DNA from: an uncultured Collinsella sp.
GTDB taxonomy: Bacteria; Actinomycetota; Coriobacteriia; Coriobacteriales; Coriobacteriaceae
Direction of reading: 5' to 3'
Length of the DNA stretch: 30,181 nucleotides
NCBI GenBank assembly: GCA_937982065.1
Contig: CALJMO010000040.1
Coordinates: 1 to 30,181, forward strand
The translations under genes and the position numbers were made by a program. Shown piece after piece: positions 13,918 to 21,963 of this stretch. A model generated the notes under the pieces. The model saw nothing but the letters and a program-made list of their open reading frames with translations, was not told the origin of the DNA and did not search any database. The stretch's first letter is position 1; every line of letters begins with the position of its first letter.

Positions 13918-15219
13918 ATGCAGCGACAGCTTATGAGCGAACTTATCGCTTGGAAATCAAGGACGAATCGCAAACCTCTCTTGCTTAAGGGAGCCCGCCA
14001 GACAGGAAAGACTTGGCTTCTTAACGAATTCGCAAGCCAGCAGTATCGAAACGTCATTCGTTTTGACTTTATGCTCGAGCCGAGCACACGCTCGCTGTTC
14101 GATGGGGACCTCGACCCCAAGCGCATCATCTCCCAGATAGAACTCCTACGTGGCCAAACTGTAACGCCAGCAGACACGCTCATCATCTTCGACGAGATCC
14201 AAGAGGCCCCGCGCGGGATCACCTCGCTCAAGTACTTCAACGAGCTTGCACCCGAATACCACATCGTAGCAGCCGGTTCCTATATGGGCCTCGCGCTCCG
14301 ACGCGAAAACGAGTCATTTCCCGTCGGCAAAATCGACCAGCTCACCATGCGTCCCATGGGGTTCACCGAGTTCGTTCGTGCCGTCGACGGCGACCCGCTC
14401 GCCGACGCCATCCTTGCCGCAGACATGAACCTTCTAGCAAACGTTACCGAAAAGCTCGAACACTTGCTCAAGGAATACCTTGTTGTCGGCGGTATGCCCG
14501 AAGTTGTCTCCGCTTTCGCCGAGACACGCGACTTCATCGAAGCCCGAAGGCTTCAGCAGCAAATCATCGAGGCTTACGAATCCGATTTTGGCAAACATGC
14601 ACCCGCCCGCATCATCGAGCGCATGAGGTTGGTTTGGAAATCCCTTCCCGGCCAGCTTGCCAAAGAGAACAAGAAGTTTGTCTATGGCGCCCTTCGCCCC
14701 GGAGCGCGCGCACGCGATTTCGAGGAAAGCCTCCAGTGGCTCACGGACTACGGAATCGTTCATAAGGTGCCACGTGTTTCCGCTCTAAAGGCGCCGCTCT
14801 CGAGCTACGAAGACCTCTCGGGCTTCAAACTGTTCTGCATCGACACCGGCATCCTCGGAGCGCTCTCCGGTCTCTCTCCGGCCATCGTTCTTAACGGATC
14901 CGCTGTTTTTACCGAGTTCAAAGGTTCGCTGACCGAACAATACGTCGCGCAGGAGCTTTTGCTCCAGGACAAAACTCCCGCGTATTGGTCCTCTACCTCT
15001 GGCAATGCCGAAACCGACTTTGCCATCGACCATGCGGGAACCGTGCTTCCGCTTGAGGTCAAGGCGGCAGAGAACCTTAAAGCGAAGAGTCTGAAAATAG
15101 CCTGCGAAAAATTCAAGCTCGAGCGTTGCGTGAGGAGCTCCCTGGCGGCATATAGAGACGAGGGCATGCTCGTCAATATTCCGCTTTGGGAGATTGGGCA
15201 AATCGACAAGCTGGCATAG
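13918..15219 (+). CDS. AAA-type ATPase with DUF4143 domain
   Basis: 433-aa protein of the widespread AAA_14/DUF4143 family. The ATPase part has Walker A GARQTGKT (about 25-32), Walker B LIIFDEIQEAP (about 86-96) and a sensor strand IVAAGSYMG. The C-terminal half has DUF4143 elements (SLTEQYVAQELL) and then a nuclease-like strand pair with AETDFAID and LPLEVKAAENLKAKSLK, resembling a PD-(D/E)XK core. Cellular function is not settled for this family; such genes are often mobile and lineage-specific. GGGAGG lies 4 bases before the chosen ATG at 13918; an in-frame TTG at 13906 is possible. It sits just after a tRNA gene, behind an array of palindromes, and uses less GC-biased codons than its neighbours. 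Confidence 0.9.
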   Translation: MQRQLMSELIAWKSRTNRKPLLLKGARQTGKTWLLNEFASQQYRNVIRFDFMLEPSTRSLFDGDLDPKRIISQIELLRGQTVTPADTLIIFDEIQEAPRGITSLKYFNELAPEYHIVAAGSYMGLALRRENESFPVGKIDQLTMRPMGFTEFVRAVDGDPLADAILAADMNLLANVTEKLEHLLKEYLVVGGMPEVVSAFAETRDFIEARRLQQQIIEAYESDFGKHAPARIIERMRLVWKSLPGQLAKENKKFVYGALRPGARARDFEESLQWLTDYGIVHKVPRVSALKAPLSSYEDLSGFKLFCIDTGILGALSGLSPAIVLNGSAVFTEFKGSLTEQYVAQELLLQDKTPAYWSSTSGNAETDFAIDHAGTVLPLEVKAAENLKAKSLKIACEKFKLERCVRSSLAAYRDEGMLVNIPLWEIGQIDKLA

Positions 15220-15225
15220 GCGCTG

Positions 15226-15253
15226 TGGGGACGCCCCGCAAGGACTGTCCCCA
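15226..15253. repeat. GGGGAC/GTCCCC inverted repeat
   Basis: TGGGGAC (15226-15232) is inverted as GTCCCCA (15247-15253). It begins 7 bases after the DUF4143 ATPase stop codon and directly precedes the larger palindrome at 15270-15332. Confidence 0.55.
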
Positions 15254-15269
15254 GGTGCCGGCTGTTGAG

Positions 15270-15332
15270 TTGCGGTGGAATAGGGACTGTTTGGCGCCCG
15301 AAAGGGCGATTTTAGTCCGTATTTCACCGCAA
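15270..15332. repeat. REP-like palindrome, TTGCGGTG family, copy 1
   Basis: Arms TTGCGGTGGAATAGGGACT (15270-15288) and its inverse (15314-15332) match at 17 of 19 positions. They enclose a perfect CGCCC-GAAA-GGGCG hairpin (15295-15308). It lies between the convergent ATPase and ppx genes and ends 5 bases from the ppx stop codon. A second copy is at 21964-22030. Confidence 0.8.
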
Positions 15333-15337
15333 ATTAT

Positions 15338-16339
15338 TTAGAGGGTGCTGAGAGTGGGGGTCCAGGCGATGGTGGGAGTCGCGCCGTCGAGAACCTCGTT
15401 GATGGTGGCGGCCATGCCAGCGAGTAGGCTGTTCTCGCTTACGGTGAGCGTCTTGTAGCCGCCGGCTCGCATGAGCTCGCGAATCACCACGGCACCTGCC
15501 AAGATCACGTTCGCGCGCTTGGGCTGCACGCCCGGCAACGCGGCAATGCCTGCAACATCCAACGCAGACATGCGCTCGATAGCGGCCGAAATCTGCTCCA
15601 TCGAAAGCTCGCGCAGGTGCACAAAGTTCGAGTCGTACGGCTCCAGTTCGTGGACCAGCGCCACGAGCGTGGTAACGGTACCGCCCACCGCGACGAGGCG
15701 CTCGGCGCGCTCAAAGTCGACAGGCAGGCCCTCAAAATAGGCGGCGAACTGCTCGCCTGCCCACGCGGCAGCGGCAGCAAGCTCGCCGCGTGCGGGTGGC
15801 ATCGTCGAGAAAAACCGCTCCGTCACGCGGCGGCAGCCAATGTCCAGCGAGCGCGTCCCTTCTAGCGCAAAGACGCCACGCTCCGGCGCATAGACGCCCG
15901 TCGCGAGCTCCGTGGATCCGCCGCCCGAATCGGCAACAATGATGCGCTCGCCGGCAAAGTCGTGCGCCACGCCAAAAAACGTCAGGCGTGCCTCGACCTC
16001 ACCCGGAATCACCTGCGGCTCAAGCCCCAGCTCGTGCAGGCCGTCCAGCAGCAGGGCGGCGTTGGACGCATCGCGCGCGGCGCTCGTGCACGTGGTGCAG
16101 ATGCACGCGGCGCCAAAGGTACGCGCCTCGTCCACAAACATACGGCACGCAGCGAGTACACGCTCGACAGCCGCCTCGCAAAAGCGACCCGTCGCCTCCA
16201 CGCCCTCGCCCAGGTCGGTAATCTCGGTATGCTTGGACGATTCCACAATCGCTCCGCCCTCGACCTGGGCCAACACCAGTCGCGACGACACCGTTCCCAG
16301 GTCGATCGCGGCTACCTTATAGCGTTTGCAATTTGTCAT
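15338..16339 (-). CDS. ppx: Ppx/GppA family exopolyphosphatase
   Basis: 333-aa cytosolic phosphatase of the ASKHA fold that removes terminal phosphate from polyphosphate or pppGpp. Seen are the first phosphate loop AAIDLGTVSSRLVLAQVEGG (10-29), the second loop VADSGGGSTELATG and VAVGGTVTTLVAL in the second half. Length fits the short actinobacterial form (Ppx1/Ppx2 type) without the C-terminal HD-like domain of E. coli Ppx. GGAGGGGAG lies about 6 bases before the ATG. It follows divIC by 20 bases, and the pair lies after eno, as in other Actinobacteria. Confidence 0.92.
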   Translation of the reverse strand: MTNCKRYKVAAIDLGTVSSRLVLAQVEGGAIVESSKHTEITDLGEGVEATGRFCEAAVERVLAACRMFVDEARTFGAACICTTCTSAARDASNAALLLDGLHELGLEPQVIPGEVEARLTFFGVAHDFAGERIIVADSGGGSTELATGVYAPERGVFALEGTRSLDIGCRRVTERFFSTMPPARGELAAAAAWAGEQFAAYFEGLPVDFERAERLVAVGGTVTTLVALVHELEPYDSNFVHLRELSMEQISAAIERMSALDVAGIAALPGVQPKRANVILAGAVVIRELMRAGGYKTLTVSENSLLAGMAATINEVLDGATPTIAWTPTLSTL

Positions 16340-16359
16340 TGCGGGCTCCCCTCCGGGCG

Positions 16360-17121
16360 CTATTTGCCGTTGGACACGACCGTCTGGCCCTCGACGCCGT
16401 TAAACCCAAACAGCATGTCGAGCGCTTGGATGTACCACGGCGCGTCCTTACCGACTTCTTCGATTTCCTTGGCAACTTCGCTGGCCTTCTTGGCGTTCGA
16501 CGACTTCTGGCTCGACGAGGCATCCGAATCGCCGTCCAGGCCCTGCACTTCAATCCTCTTCTCGCCGGGCATCACCAAGCCCAGGTCCTCGGACGCCGCG
16601 TCCTTGATGCCCTCCTCCGAGAGCAGCTTGTCGACGCTTTTTTGCAGCTCGTCGTTATATTGCTCGCGAATCTCGACCTGCTTGGCCAAGATATCGCTCG
16701 AGCGCTTAGCCACATACAGGTCGCGTACGGGAAAATACAGGCTCACGAGCGCCAGCGCCACCACGATACCGATAAACAGCGGGCGCAGAGAGCCATGTGT
16801 AAAGTCATAGATTGCCTTAACCACCGCGTTGTCGTTGGCGTAGCGCATAAAGTCCGAGCCCGAAAGACGGCTCGAAGGCCTGCTCGCTTTGTCGTGCGTC
16901 TGGGCCGAGGGACGCGACGGATGCGACGAACGTGTCGGGCGTACTGGTCCATCTGTCGAAGTATTCACTTGAGCATTGGGGCGCGAGGTGCTTGTCGGGC
17001 GCTGCGCGGAGCGGTCGGCACCGGCGTAGGCGGACCCACCGAGCTGCACCGTGCGCGCACGGCGAAGCGACGGCTCACGCGAACCGGCGGAATAGTACCT
17101 GTTGTCGTAAATCTGATCCAT
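16360..17121 (-). CDS. divIC: FtsB/DivIC-type septum formation initiator
   Basis: 253-aa bitopic cell-division protein. The first ~110 residues are basic, Ser/Arg/Pro-rich and probably disordered. A membrane helix follows (PLFIGIVVALALVSLYFPV), then a coiled coil (DLYVAKRSSDILAKQVEIREQ and onward) and a short conserved LGLVMPGEKRIEV motif typical of FtsB/DivIC. A low-complexity acidic and serine tail comes next. Relatives link FtsL and FtsQ at the division septum. The frame is open to 17247, but the ATG at 17121 is chosen because AAGG lies about 5-7 bases upstream and the conserved part is unaffected. It sits between eno and ppx, matching mycobacterial Rv1024. Confidence 0.88.
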   Translation of the reverse strand: MDQIYDNRYYSAGSREPSLRRARTVQLGGSAYAGADRSAQRPTSTSRPNAQVNTSTDGPVRPTRSSHPSRPSAQTHDKASRPSSRLSGSDFMRYANDNAVVKAIYDFTHGSLRPLFIGIVVALALVSLYFPVRDLYVAKRSSDILAKQVEIREQYNDELQKSVDKLLSEEGIKDAASEDLGLVMPGEKRIEVQGLDGDSDASSSQKSSNAKKASEVAKEIEEVGKDAPWYIQALDMLFGFNGVEGQTVVSNGK

Positions 17122-17212
17122 GTGCGCCTTGTGCGGTTGAGGTTTGTTTGCGCTTAGTATTCTAGTTATAGCACGAGCGCGCGCGCCACCTTCGACAGCC
17201 TTTGCTCGACAT

Positions 17213-17244
17213 AAAAAAGGCGCTGAGCCATATGGCCCAGCGCC
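17213..17244 (-). terminator. rho-independent terminator after eno
   Basis: On the minus strand GGCGCTGGGCC, an ATAT loop and GGCTCAGCGCC form a near-perfect stem (17219-17244), followed by six T. It lies 62 bases beyond the eno stop and before divIC, so eno is at least partly separated from divIC-ppx. Confidence 0.92.
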
Positions 17245-17306
17245 CAATGGCGGCCATCAGAAGTGGGGCGGAGCCGAGTCAGCCCCACCCCGCGCACCCC
17301 GTTTGC

Positions 17307-18596
17307 CTAGCGAATGTTGTAGAACGCGGCCTTGCCGGCGTAGCGCGCACTGCCCTCAAGCTCGTCCTCGATGCGGATGAGCTGGTTGTACTTGGCGATA
17401 CGGTCGCTGCGGCACGGTGCGCCCGACTTGATCTGGCCGGCGTTGACGCCCACGACCAGGTCGGCGATCGTGGAGTCCTCGGTCTCGCCGGAACGGTGGC
17501 TCACGATGCAAGCGTAGCCGGCCTCCTTGGCGGTCTCGATGGCCTCGAGTGACTCGGTGAGCGTGCCGATCTGGTTGACCTTGACCAGGATCGCGTTGGC
17601 GGCACCCAGCTCGATGCCCTTCTTGAGGCGCTCGGTGTTGGTGACGAACAGGTCGTCGCCCACCAGCTGCACCTTGTTGCCAATGCGGCGGGTAAGCTCG
17701 ACCCAGCCGTCCCAGTCTTCCTCGGCCATGCCGTCCTCGATAGAAATGATGGGATAGGTGTCGACGAGCTTCTCCCAGTAATCAACCATCTGGGCACTCG
17801 TGTACTCCACGCCCTCGCCCTTGAGCTCATACATGCCGGTCTCGGCGTTGTAGAACTCGGTCGAGGCCGGGTCCATGGCGTACATGAAGTCGACGCCGGG
17901 CTTAAAGCCAGCCTTCTCAACGGCCTTGGTGATGTACTCGAACGGCTCGGCATTGGTCTTAAGGTTGGGGGCAAAGCCGCCCTCGTCGCCCACACCGCCG
18001 CCCAGGCCGGCCTCGTGCAGCACGCCCTTGAGGGTATGGTAGACCTCGGCGCACCAACGCAGGCCCTCGGCAAAGCTCGGGGCGCCCACCGGCATGATCA
18101 TGAACTCCTGGAAGTCGACGTTATTGTCGGCATGCACGCCGCCGTTGAGGATGTTCATCATAGGTGTGGGCAGCAGATGAGCGTTGACGCCGCCCAGGTA
18201 CTGGCACAGCGACAGGCCAGCCGACTCGGCAGCGGCGCGGGCAACGGCCAGCGACACGCCCAGGATGGCGTTGGCGCCGAGCTTGGTCTTGTTGGGGGTA
18301 CCATCCGCAGCGATCAGCGCGGCATCGACGGCGCGCTGATCGAAGGCATCGAGGCCCACGACGGCATCGGCGCACTCGTTGTTGACGTGCTCGACGGCCT
18401 GCGAAACGCCCTTGCCCAGGTAGCGGCCCTTGTCGCCATCGCGCAGCTCGCAGGCCTCAAAGGCGCCGGTCGAAGCACCCGAAGGCACCATTGCGCGGCC
18501 AAAGCTGCCGTCCTCGAGCACGACCTCGACCTCGACGGTGGGATTGCCGCGGCTGTCGAGCACCTCGCGACCGTAGACGTCCAAAATATCGCTCAT
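17307..18596 (-). CDS. eno: enolase (phosphopyruvate hydratase)
   Basis: Glycolytic enzyme that converts 2-phosphoglycerate to phosphoenolpyruvate. The 429 aa are the standard length. Seen are VYGREVLDSRGNPTVEVEV (8-26), SGASTGAFEACELRDGD, the substrate loop, and metal ligands in SIEDGMAEEDWDGW and LVGDDLFVTN. The catalytic lysine is in LVKVNQIGTLTES, with SHRSGETEDS after it. GGGAG lies just upstream of the ATG. It stands between mazG and divIC on the same strand. Two direct copies of GGCTAACTTA (minus strand) lie upstream of the gene and may be regulatory. Confidence 0.98.
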   Translation of the reverse strand: MSDILDVYGREVLDSRGNPTVEVEVVLEDGSFGRAMVPSGASTGAFEACELRDGDKGRYLGKGVSQAVEHVNNECADAVVGLDAFDQRAVDAALIAADGTPNKTKLGANAILGVSLAVARAAAESAGLSLCQYLGGVNAHLLPTPMMNILNGGVHADNNVDFQEFMIMPVGAPSFAEGLRWCAEVYHTLKGVLHEAGLGGGVGDEGGFAPNLKTNAEPFEYITKAVEKAGFKPGVDFMYAMDPASTEFYNAETGMYELKGEGVEYTSAQMVDYWEKLVDTYPIISIEDGMAEEDWDGWVELTRRIGNKVQLVGDDLFVTNTERLKKGIELGAANAILVKVNQIGTLTESLEAIETAKEAGYACIVSHRSGETEDSTIADLVVGVNAGQIKSGAPCRSDRIAKYNQLIRIEDELEGSARYAGKAAFYNIR

Positions 18597-18669
18597 GTTG
18601 TCTCCCTCTCACTTGGAAACGTAGTGGATGCAAGCGACCGGCTGACCGTGCACCGTCGGTGCGCCTCCG

Positions 18670-18714
18670 TAAGTTAGCCATGTCGCACTTTTTGCATTAT
18701 GCCCTAAGTTAGCC
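18670..18714 (-). promoter_or_regulatory. paired direct repeats upstream of eno
   Basis: GGCTAACTTA (minus strand) occurs at 18705-18714 and again at 18670-18679, 35 bases apart. A CATAAT -10-like sequence lies between them. They could bind an activator or repressor of eno. Weak evidence. Confidence 0.3.
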
Positions 18715-18734
18715 GAGGGATACACTTGATTTTC

Positions 18735-18781
18735 GAAAAATTTAGCGGGAACGATAAGGCGTGTCAGCCCGTCGTTCCCGC
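18735..18781 (-). terminator. rho-independent terminator after mazG
   Basis: GCGGGAACGA (18745-18754) pairs with TCGTTCCCGC (18772-18781). On the minus strand the stem is followed by TAAATTTTTC. It begins 5 bases after the mazG stop codon. Confidence 0.88.
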
Positions 18782-18785
18782 AGTC

Positions 18786-19646
18786 TTACTCCTCCGCCTT
18801 TGCGGCATCCCACAGGTCGTTGAGGCCGTGGGTCGAAAGCTCGGCAAGATCCACGTGAGCATCGGCCGCCATCTGCTCCATCGCGGCCCAGCGACGGCGG
18901 AACTTTGCCGTGCTGGCACGAAGGGCACTCTCGGCGTCAATGCCCTCTTTGCGCGCAACGTTGACCAGGGCAAAGAGCAGGTCGCCAAACTCCATTTCGC
19001 GCTCGGGCGTTCCGGGGGCCTCGGCCTCAAACTCGGCACGCTCCTCGGCGACCTCGTCCCACACGTCCTGGACCGTCTCCCACTCAAAGCCCACGGCAGC
19101 TGCCTTGCGCGACACCTTCTGCGCCTGCATCAGCGCCGGCAGATGCGTGGGCACACCATCGAGCAGACCCTCGGGCGCGGCCTCACCCGCCGCCACGGCT
19201 TTGTCCTTGGCGGCCTTCTCGGCAAGCTTGACCTCGTCCCAAATCTTGAGTACCTCGTTGGAGCTGTCGGCATCCACATCGCCGAACACGTGCGGATGAC
19301 GGCGGATGAGCTTGGCATCGATATCACGCGCCACGTCGGCCAGTGTAAACTCGCCGGCGTCAGCAGCAATCTGCGCATGCAGCACGACCTGCATGAGCAC
19401 GTCACCCAGCTCCTCGCGCAGGTGAACCGCGTCGTCCGCCTCGATGCAGTCGAGCGCCTCGTAGGCCTCCTCGATCATGTTCTTGCCAATGCTGCGGTGT
19501 GTCTGTTCGCGATCCCACGGGCAGCCATCGGGCTGACGCAGACGCCAGATGGTCTGCACCAGATGCTGCAGCTCGGCCGACGCATCGACCAGCGTGGACA
19601 GATCGCGCGAGCCCTCGGCATTTTGCTGAGCCATGTGCTCTGCCAT
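18786..19646 (-). CDS. mazG: nucleoside triphosphate pyrophosphohydrolase MazG
   Basis: 286-aa all-alpha house-cleaning enzyme that converts (d)NTPs to monophosphates and pyrophosphate. It has two tandem MazG domains. The first shows GCPWDREQTH (41-50) and the metal motif EEAYEALD...EELGD (59-82). The second ends in EREMEFGDLLFALVNVARKEG. The frame is open to 19754, but the ATG at 19646 has GGAGGA about 7 bases upstream and is preferred. The start lies only two bases after the yfcE stop, so the two are translationally coupled. In M. tuberculosis mazG also lies just upstream of eno. Confidence 0.94.
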   Translation of the reverse strand: MAEHMAQQNAEGSRDLSTLVDASAELQHLVQTIWRLRQPDGCPWDREQTHRSIGKNMIEEAYEALDCIEADDAVHLREELGDVLMQVVLHAQIAADAGEFTLADVARDIDAKLIRRHPHVFGDVDADSSNEVLKIWDEVKLAEKAAKDKAVAAGEAAPEGLLDGVPTHLPALMQAQKVSRKAAAVGFEWETVQDVWDEVAEERAEFEAEAPGTPEREMEFGDLLFALVNVARKEGIDAESALRASTAKFRRRWAAMEQMAADAHVDLAELSTHGLNDLWDAAKAEE

Positions 19647-19648
19647 GG

Positions 19649-20197
19649 TTAGTCCTCCTCCAGGATCACATGACGGAACGTTCCACCCTCGTAGATGCCG
19701 TAGCTGTGCGTGCCGTCCTTGGGGATGCTCACGCTGCCGGGGTTGAAGAGCCACAGGCCCGGGTGCGCGGCGCTCTCCTCGTTGACTTTGACGTGCGTGT
19801 GACCGTAGACGAGCGCGGAGCCCTCGGGCAGCGCGGGCGCGTGGTCGACGCTGTTGTGCATGCCGGCGCCAAAGACATGGCCGTGCGTCAGGAACAGCTC
19901 ACGGCCGGTCTCGTCGAACAGCGTGGCGTAGTCGGCCATGACGGGGAAGTCGAGCACCATCTGGTCGACCTCGGCATCGCAGTTGCCGCGTACCGCGATG
20001 ATGCGGTCGGCCAGGGCGTTGAGCAGCGGGATTACGCGCTTGGGGGCGTAATCGCGCGGCAGGTCGTTGCGCGGACCGTGGTAGAGCAGGTCGCCCAGCA
20101 GGACGATGCGGTCGGGCTGCTGGGATTCGATGGCGGCGACCAGGCGCTCGGCCCAGTATGCCGAGCCGTGGATGTCAGAAGCGATGAGGTATTTCAT
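19649..20197 (-). CDS. yfcE: YfcE/MJ0936-type phosphodiesterase
   Basis: 182-aa metal-dependent phosphodiesterase. The motifs are SDIHGS (8-13), LLGDLLYHGP, VRGNCDAEV (GNCD replacing the GNHE of other families, typical for YfcE), LTHGHVFG and YGHTHVKV. It ends NPGSVSIPKDG, also typical. E. coli YfcE hydrolyses artificial phosphodiesters; its natural substrate is unknown. AAAGGA lies about 6 bases before the ATG. It sits in an operon after the LarC2-like gene (54-base gap) and just before mazG. Confidence 0.92.
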   Translation of the reverse strand: MKYLIASDIHGSAYWAERLVAAIESQQPDRIVLLGDLLYHGPRNDLPRDYAPKRVIPLLNALADRIIAVRGNCDAEVDQMVLDFPVMADYATLFDETGRELFLTHGHVFGAGMHNSVDHAPALPEGSALVYGHTHVKVNEESAAHPGLWLFNPGSVSIPKDGTHSYGIYEGGTFRHVILEED

Positions 20198-20251
20198 GGG
20201 GGATCCTTTCGGTGAGGTTGATGGGGCGGGTGTGGCGCGTCGCCGACCGTG

Positions 20252-20737
20252 TTACTCAAATCGCAGTGCCGCGGCTTGTGCTGCCTGCATAACGCGCTGG
20301 AGCGGCACATTGTGCTCGCGGGCGAGACGGGCGCAGTCCTCGTACTCGGGCGCTGCACGCTCGCTGCCGTCGGGCAGGGTGGCCACCTTGACGGACACCT
20401 CGCCCCATGGCGTCGTTACGCGCTCAAAGCGGCGTGGCAGGCAAACGCGCTCCATGACCTGGCGACGAATGCCGTTGGTCGTGGTTTCCAAAAAGATAAT
20501 CGTCTGCAGGCGCTCGATATCCTCGTGAGCACAGATTGCCTGCAGCTGCCAACTGGGACGGCCTTTCTTGCAATAGAGGGGCAGCCAATGCACCTCGCGC
20601 GCACCCGCCTCGCGCAGGCGGTCGGCAGCGTAGGCGAGCACCTCGGGCGACGCGTCGTCGATGTCGCATTCCAGCTTGACGATGGTTTCGGGTGCATCGG
20701 TCTCGCGGGACAGCGGGGATGTGCTATCGCATTGCAT
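20252..20737 (-). CDS. LarC C-terminal domain protein (LarC2-like), nickel-pincer cofactor family
   Basis: 161-aa protein matching only the C-terminal half of LarC, the CTP-dependent cyclometallase that inserts nickel into the pincer cofactor of lactate racemase. Typical sequence: IVKLECDIDDASPEVLAYAADRL, CKKGRPS, FLETTTNGIRRQVMERVCLPR, VKVATLPDGSERAAPEYEDCARLARE. Full LarC is about 400 aa; in Lactobacillus plantarum it is made from larC1 and larC2 by frameshifting. Here no LarC1 part lies upstream in either frame. The start at 20737 is chosen because AAAGGA lies about 10 bases upstream; ATG 20776 lacks a ribosome site. It heads an operon with yfcE and mazG, with no other lar genes in this window. 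Confidence 0.85.
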   Translation of the reverse strand: MQCDSTSPLSRETDAPETIVKLECDIDDASPEVLAYAADRLREAGAREVHWLPLYCKKGRPSWQLQAICAHEDIERLQTIIFLETTTNGIRRQVMERVCLPRRFERVTTPWGEVSVKVATLPDGSERAAPEYEDCARLAREHNVPLQRVMQAAQAAALRFE

Positions 20738-20841
20738 ACGGTCCGAATCCTTTCCGCGCGGGCTCGTTTTGTTCATCCAAACGCTAGCACATCGGACGTG
20801 GCACAGGCATGACTTTCGTCCGTCGCCGCCCTCGCCCCTAT

Positions 20842-20910
20842 CCAAACATGTACATCAGCCTCCAAACATGTCATTTTTTGCAGCTTTTGGAGGCTGATGT
20901 ACATGTTTTG
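20842..20910. repeat. 25-bp inverted repeat between divergent genes
   Basis: The arms 20842-20866 and 20886-20910 match at 24 of 25 positions and enclose a 19-base loop. The left arm and loop also hold a direct repeat CCAAACATGT (20842-20851 and 20862-20871). It lies upstream of both the LarC2-like gene and the PHP phosphatase gene, so it is not the terminator of either. Confidence 0.75.
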
Positions 20911-21038
20911 AGAGCGCAAGCGAGGCCGCACCGCGCACCGCACAGCCTTTCCAATCGATTTCGAGCTCCGGCGTGCCCGGCGTGTTAAAAGCTACACCAT
21001 TACAATGGAGCGGATTCGCCAAATGCAAAGGAGTCGCC

Positions 21039-21950
21039 ATGTCTGCCTGCCCGCTGGTCGATTGCCATACCCACACCTCGTTCTCGGACGGCCATGCCTC
21101 GTTTGAAGACAACGTTCGCGCCGCTGCTGCGGCCGGCTGCCGCGTCATGGTCTCGGCCGACCATCTCACACTGCCCGCCAGCATGGATGCCAACTGCGAA
21201 GTGCAGGTTACTGAGAGCGACCTGCCGGCACATCGTCTGGCTTTTGAGGATGCTCGCAAGCTTGCCGCGCAAATCGCGCCGGAGCTCGAGCTTATCTATG
21301 GCTTTGAATGCGATTGGTACGAGGGCTGCGAGCCTTTGGTTGAGCGCTGGTCCCAGGACGCCGTCGTACGCCTGGGCAGCGTGCATTGGATTGGCAACCC
21401 AGGCGATATCATGGCCGGTGCCGCGGGTACGGCGGGAACGGAAAACGTCGCTCGCCCCGATACACCCGATTCCCTTTGCGGCTGGATCGATGATGACACC
21501 AACCTGCATGTTTGGGAAAACCTGGGGGTACACGGCGTGTGGGAGCGCTACGTCGACGACTGGTGCCGCGCTTGCGAAAGCTCACTCAACTTTGACGTAA
21601 TGGCCCATCCCGACCTGGTCATGCGCTTTTCGAAGGAAGGCTTTGCGCCCGACTTTGACCCGACGCCGTTCTGGGGGCAGATGGCCGAGTGCGCTCACGA
21701 CACGGGCCGCCGCGTTGAGGTCTCGACCGCCGCGCCGCGCAAGGGGCTCGACGATTACTATCCCGCGACCGGGCTATTGCGTTGCTTCGCCCACGCCGAG
21801 GTACCCATCACCTTTGGCTCGGACGCACACCGCGCCTGCGACATCTGCTGGAACATCCGCGAGGCCCAGGCCCACGCTTACGACTGCGGCTACCGAACCT
21901 TCGACATCCCCCACCCCAACGGCGAATGGGAATCCACACCCCTCGACTAG
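21039..21950 (+). CDS. PHP-family histidinol-phosphatase
   Basis: 303-aa PHP-domain phosphatase. The trinuclear metal motifs are visible: DCHTHTSFSDGH (8-19), SADH (39-42), FECDWYEG, GSVHW, MAHPDLV and GSDAH. Length and motif spacing fit the HisK/HisJ class that converts histidinol phosphate to histidinol. The frame is open to 20973, but the ATG at 21039 has AAAGGAG five bases upstream, and the first metal motif then starts at residue 8. It converges on the histidine operon, whose HisB has no phosphatase domain, so this gene plausibly supplies that step. Another phosphatase role remains possible. Confidence 0.85.
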   Translation: MSACPLVDCHTHTSFSDGHASFEDNVRAAAAAGCRVMVSADHLTLPASMDANCEVQVTESDLPAHRLAFEDARKLAAQIAPELELIYGFECDWYEGCEPLVERWSQDAVVRLGSVHWIGNPGDIMAGAAGTAGTENVARPDTPDSLCGWIDDDTNLHVWENLGVHGVWERYVDDWCRACESSLNFDVMAHPDLVMRFSKEGFAPDFDPTPFWGQMAECAHDTGRRVEVSTAAPRKGLDDYYPATGLLRCFAHAEVPITFGSDAHRACDICWNIREAQAHAYDCGYRTFDIPHPNGEWESTPLD

Positions 21951-21963
21951 CCATCCCTTCATA

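Noticed and set aside
13570..13936. Small frames over the tRNA and the tandem array, including one with repeated HFPMEKRGCLA
   Set aside because: The peptide repeats arise because the 33-bp DNA unit is divisible by three. The minus-strand frame includes the well-known false translation of the reverse strand of tRNA-Leu. No ribosome site supports either.
15338..15340. Possible truncation of ppx by the adjacent palindrome
   Set aside because: The protein has normal length for the short actinobacterial form, and the repeat ends 5 bases outside the stop codon.
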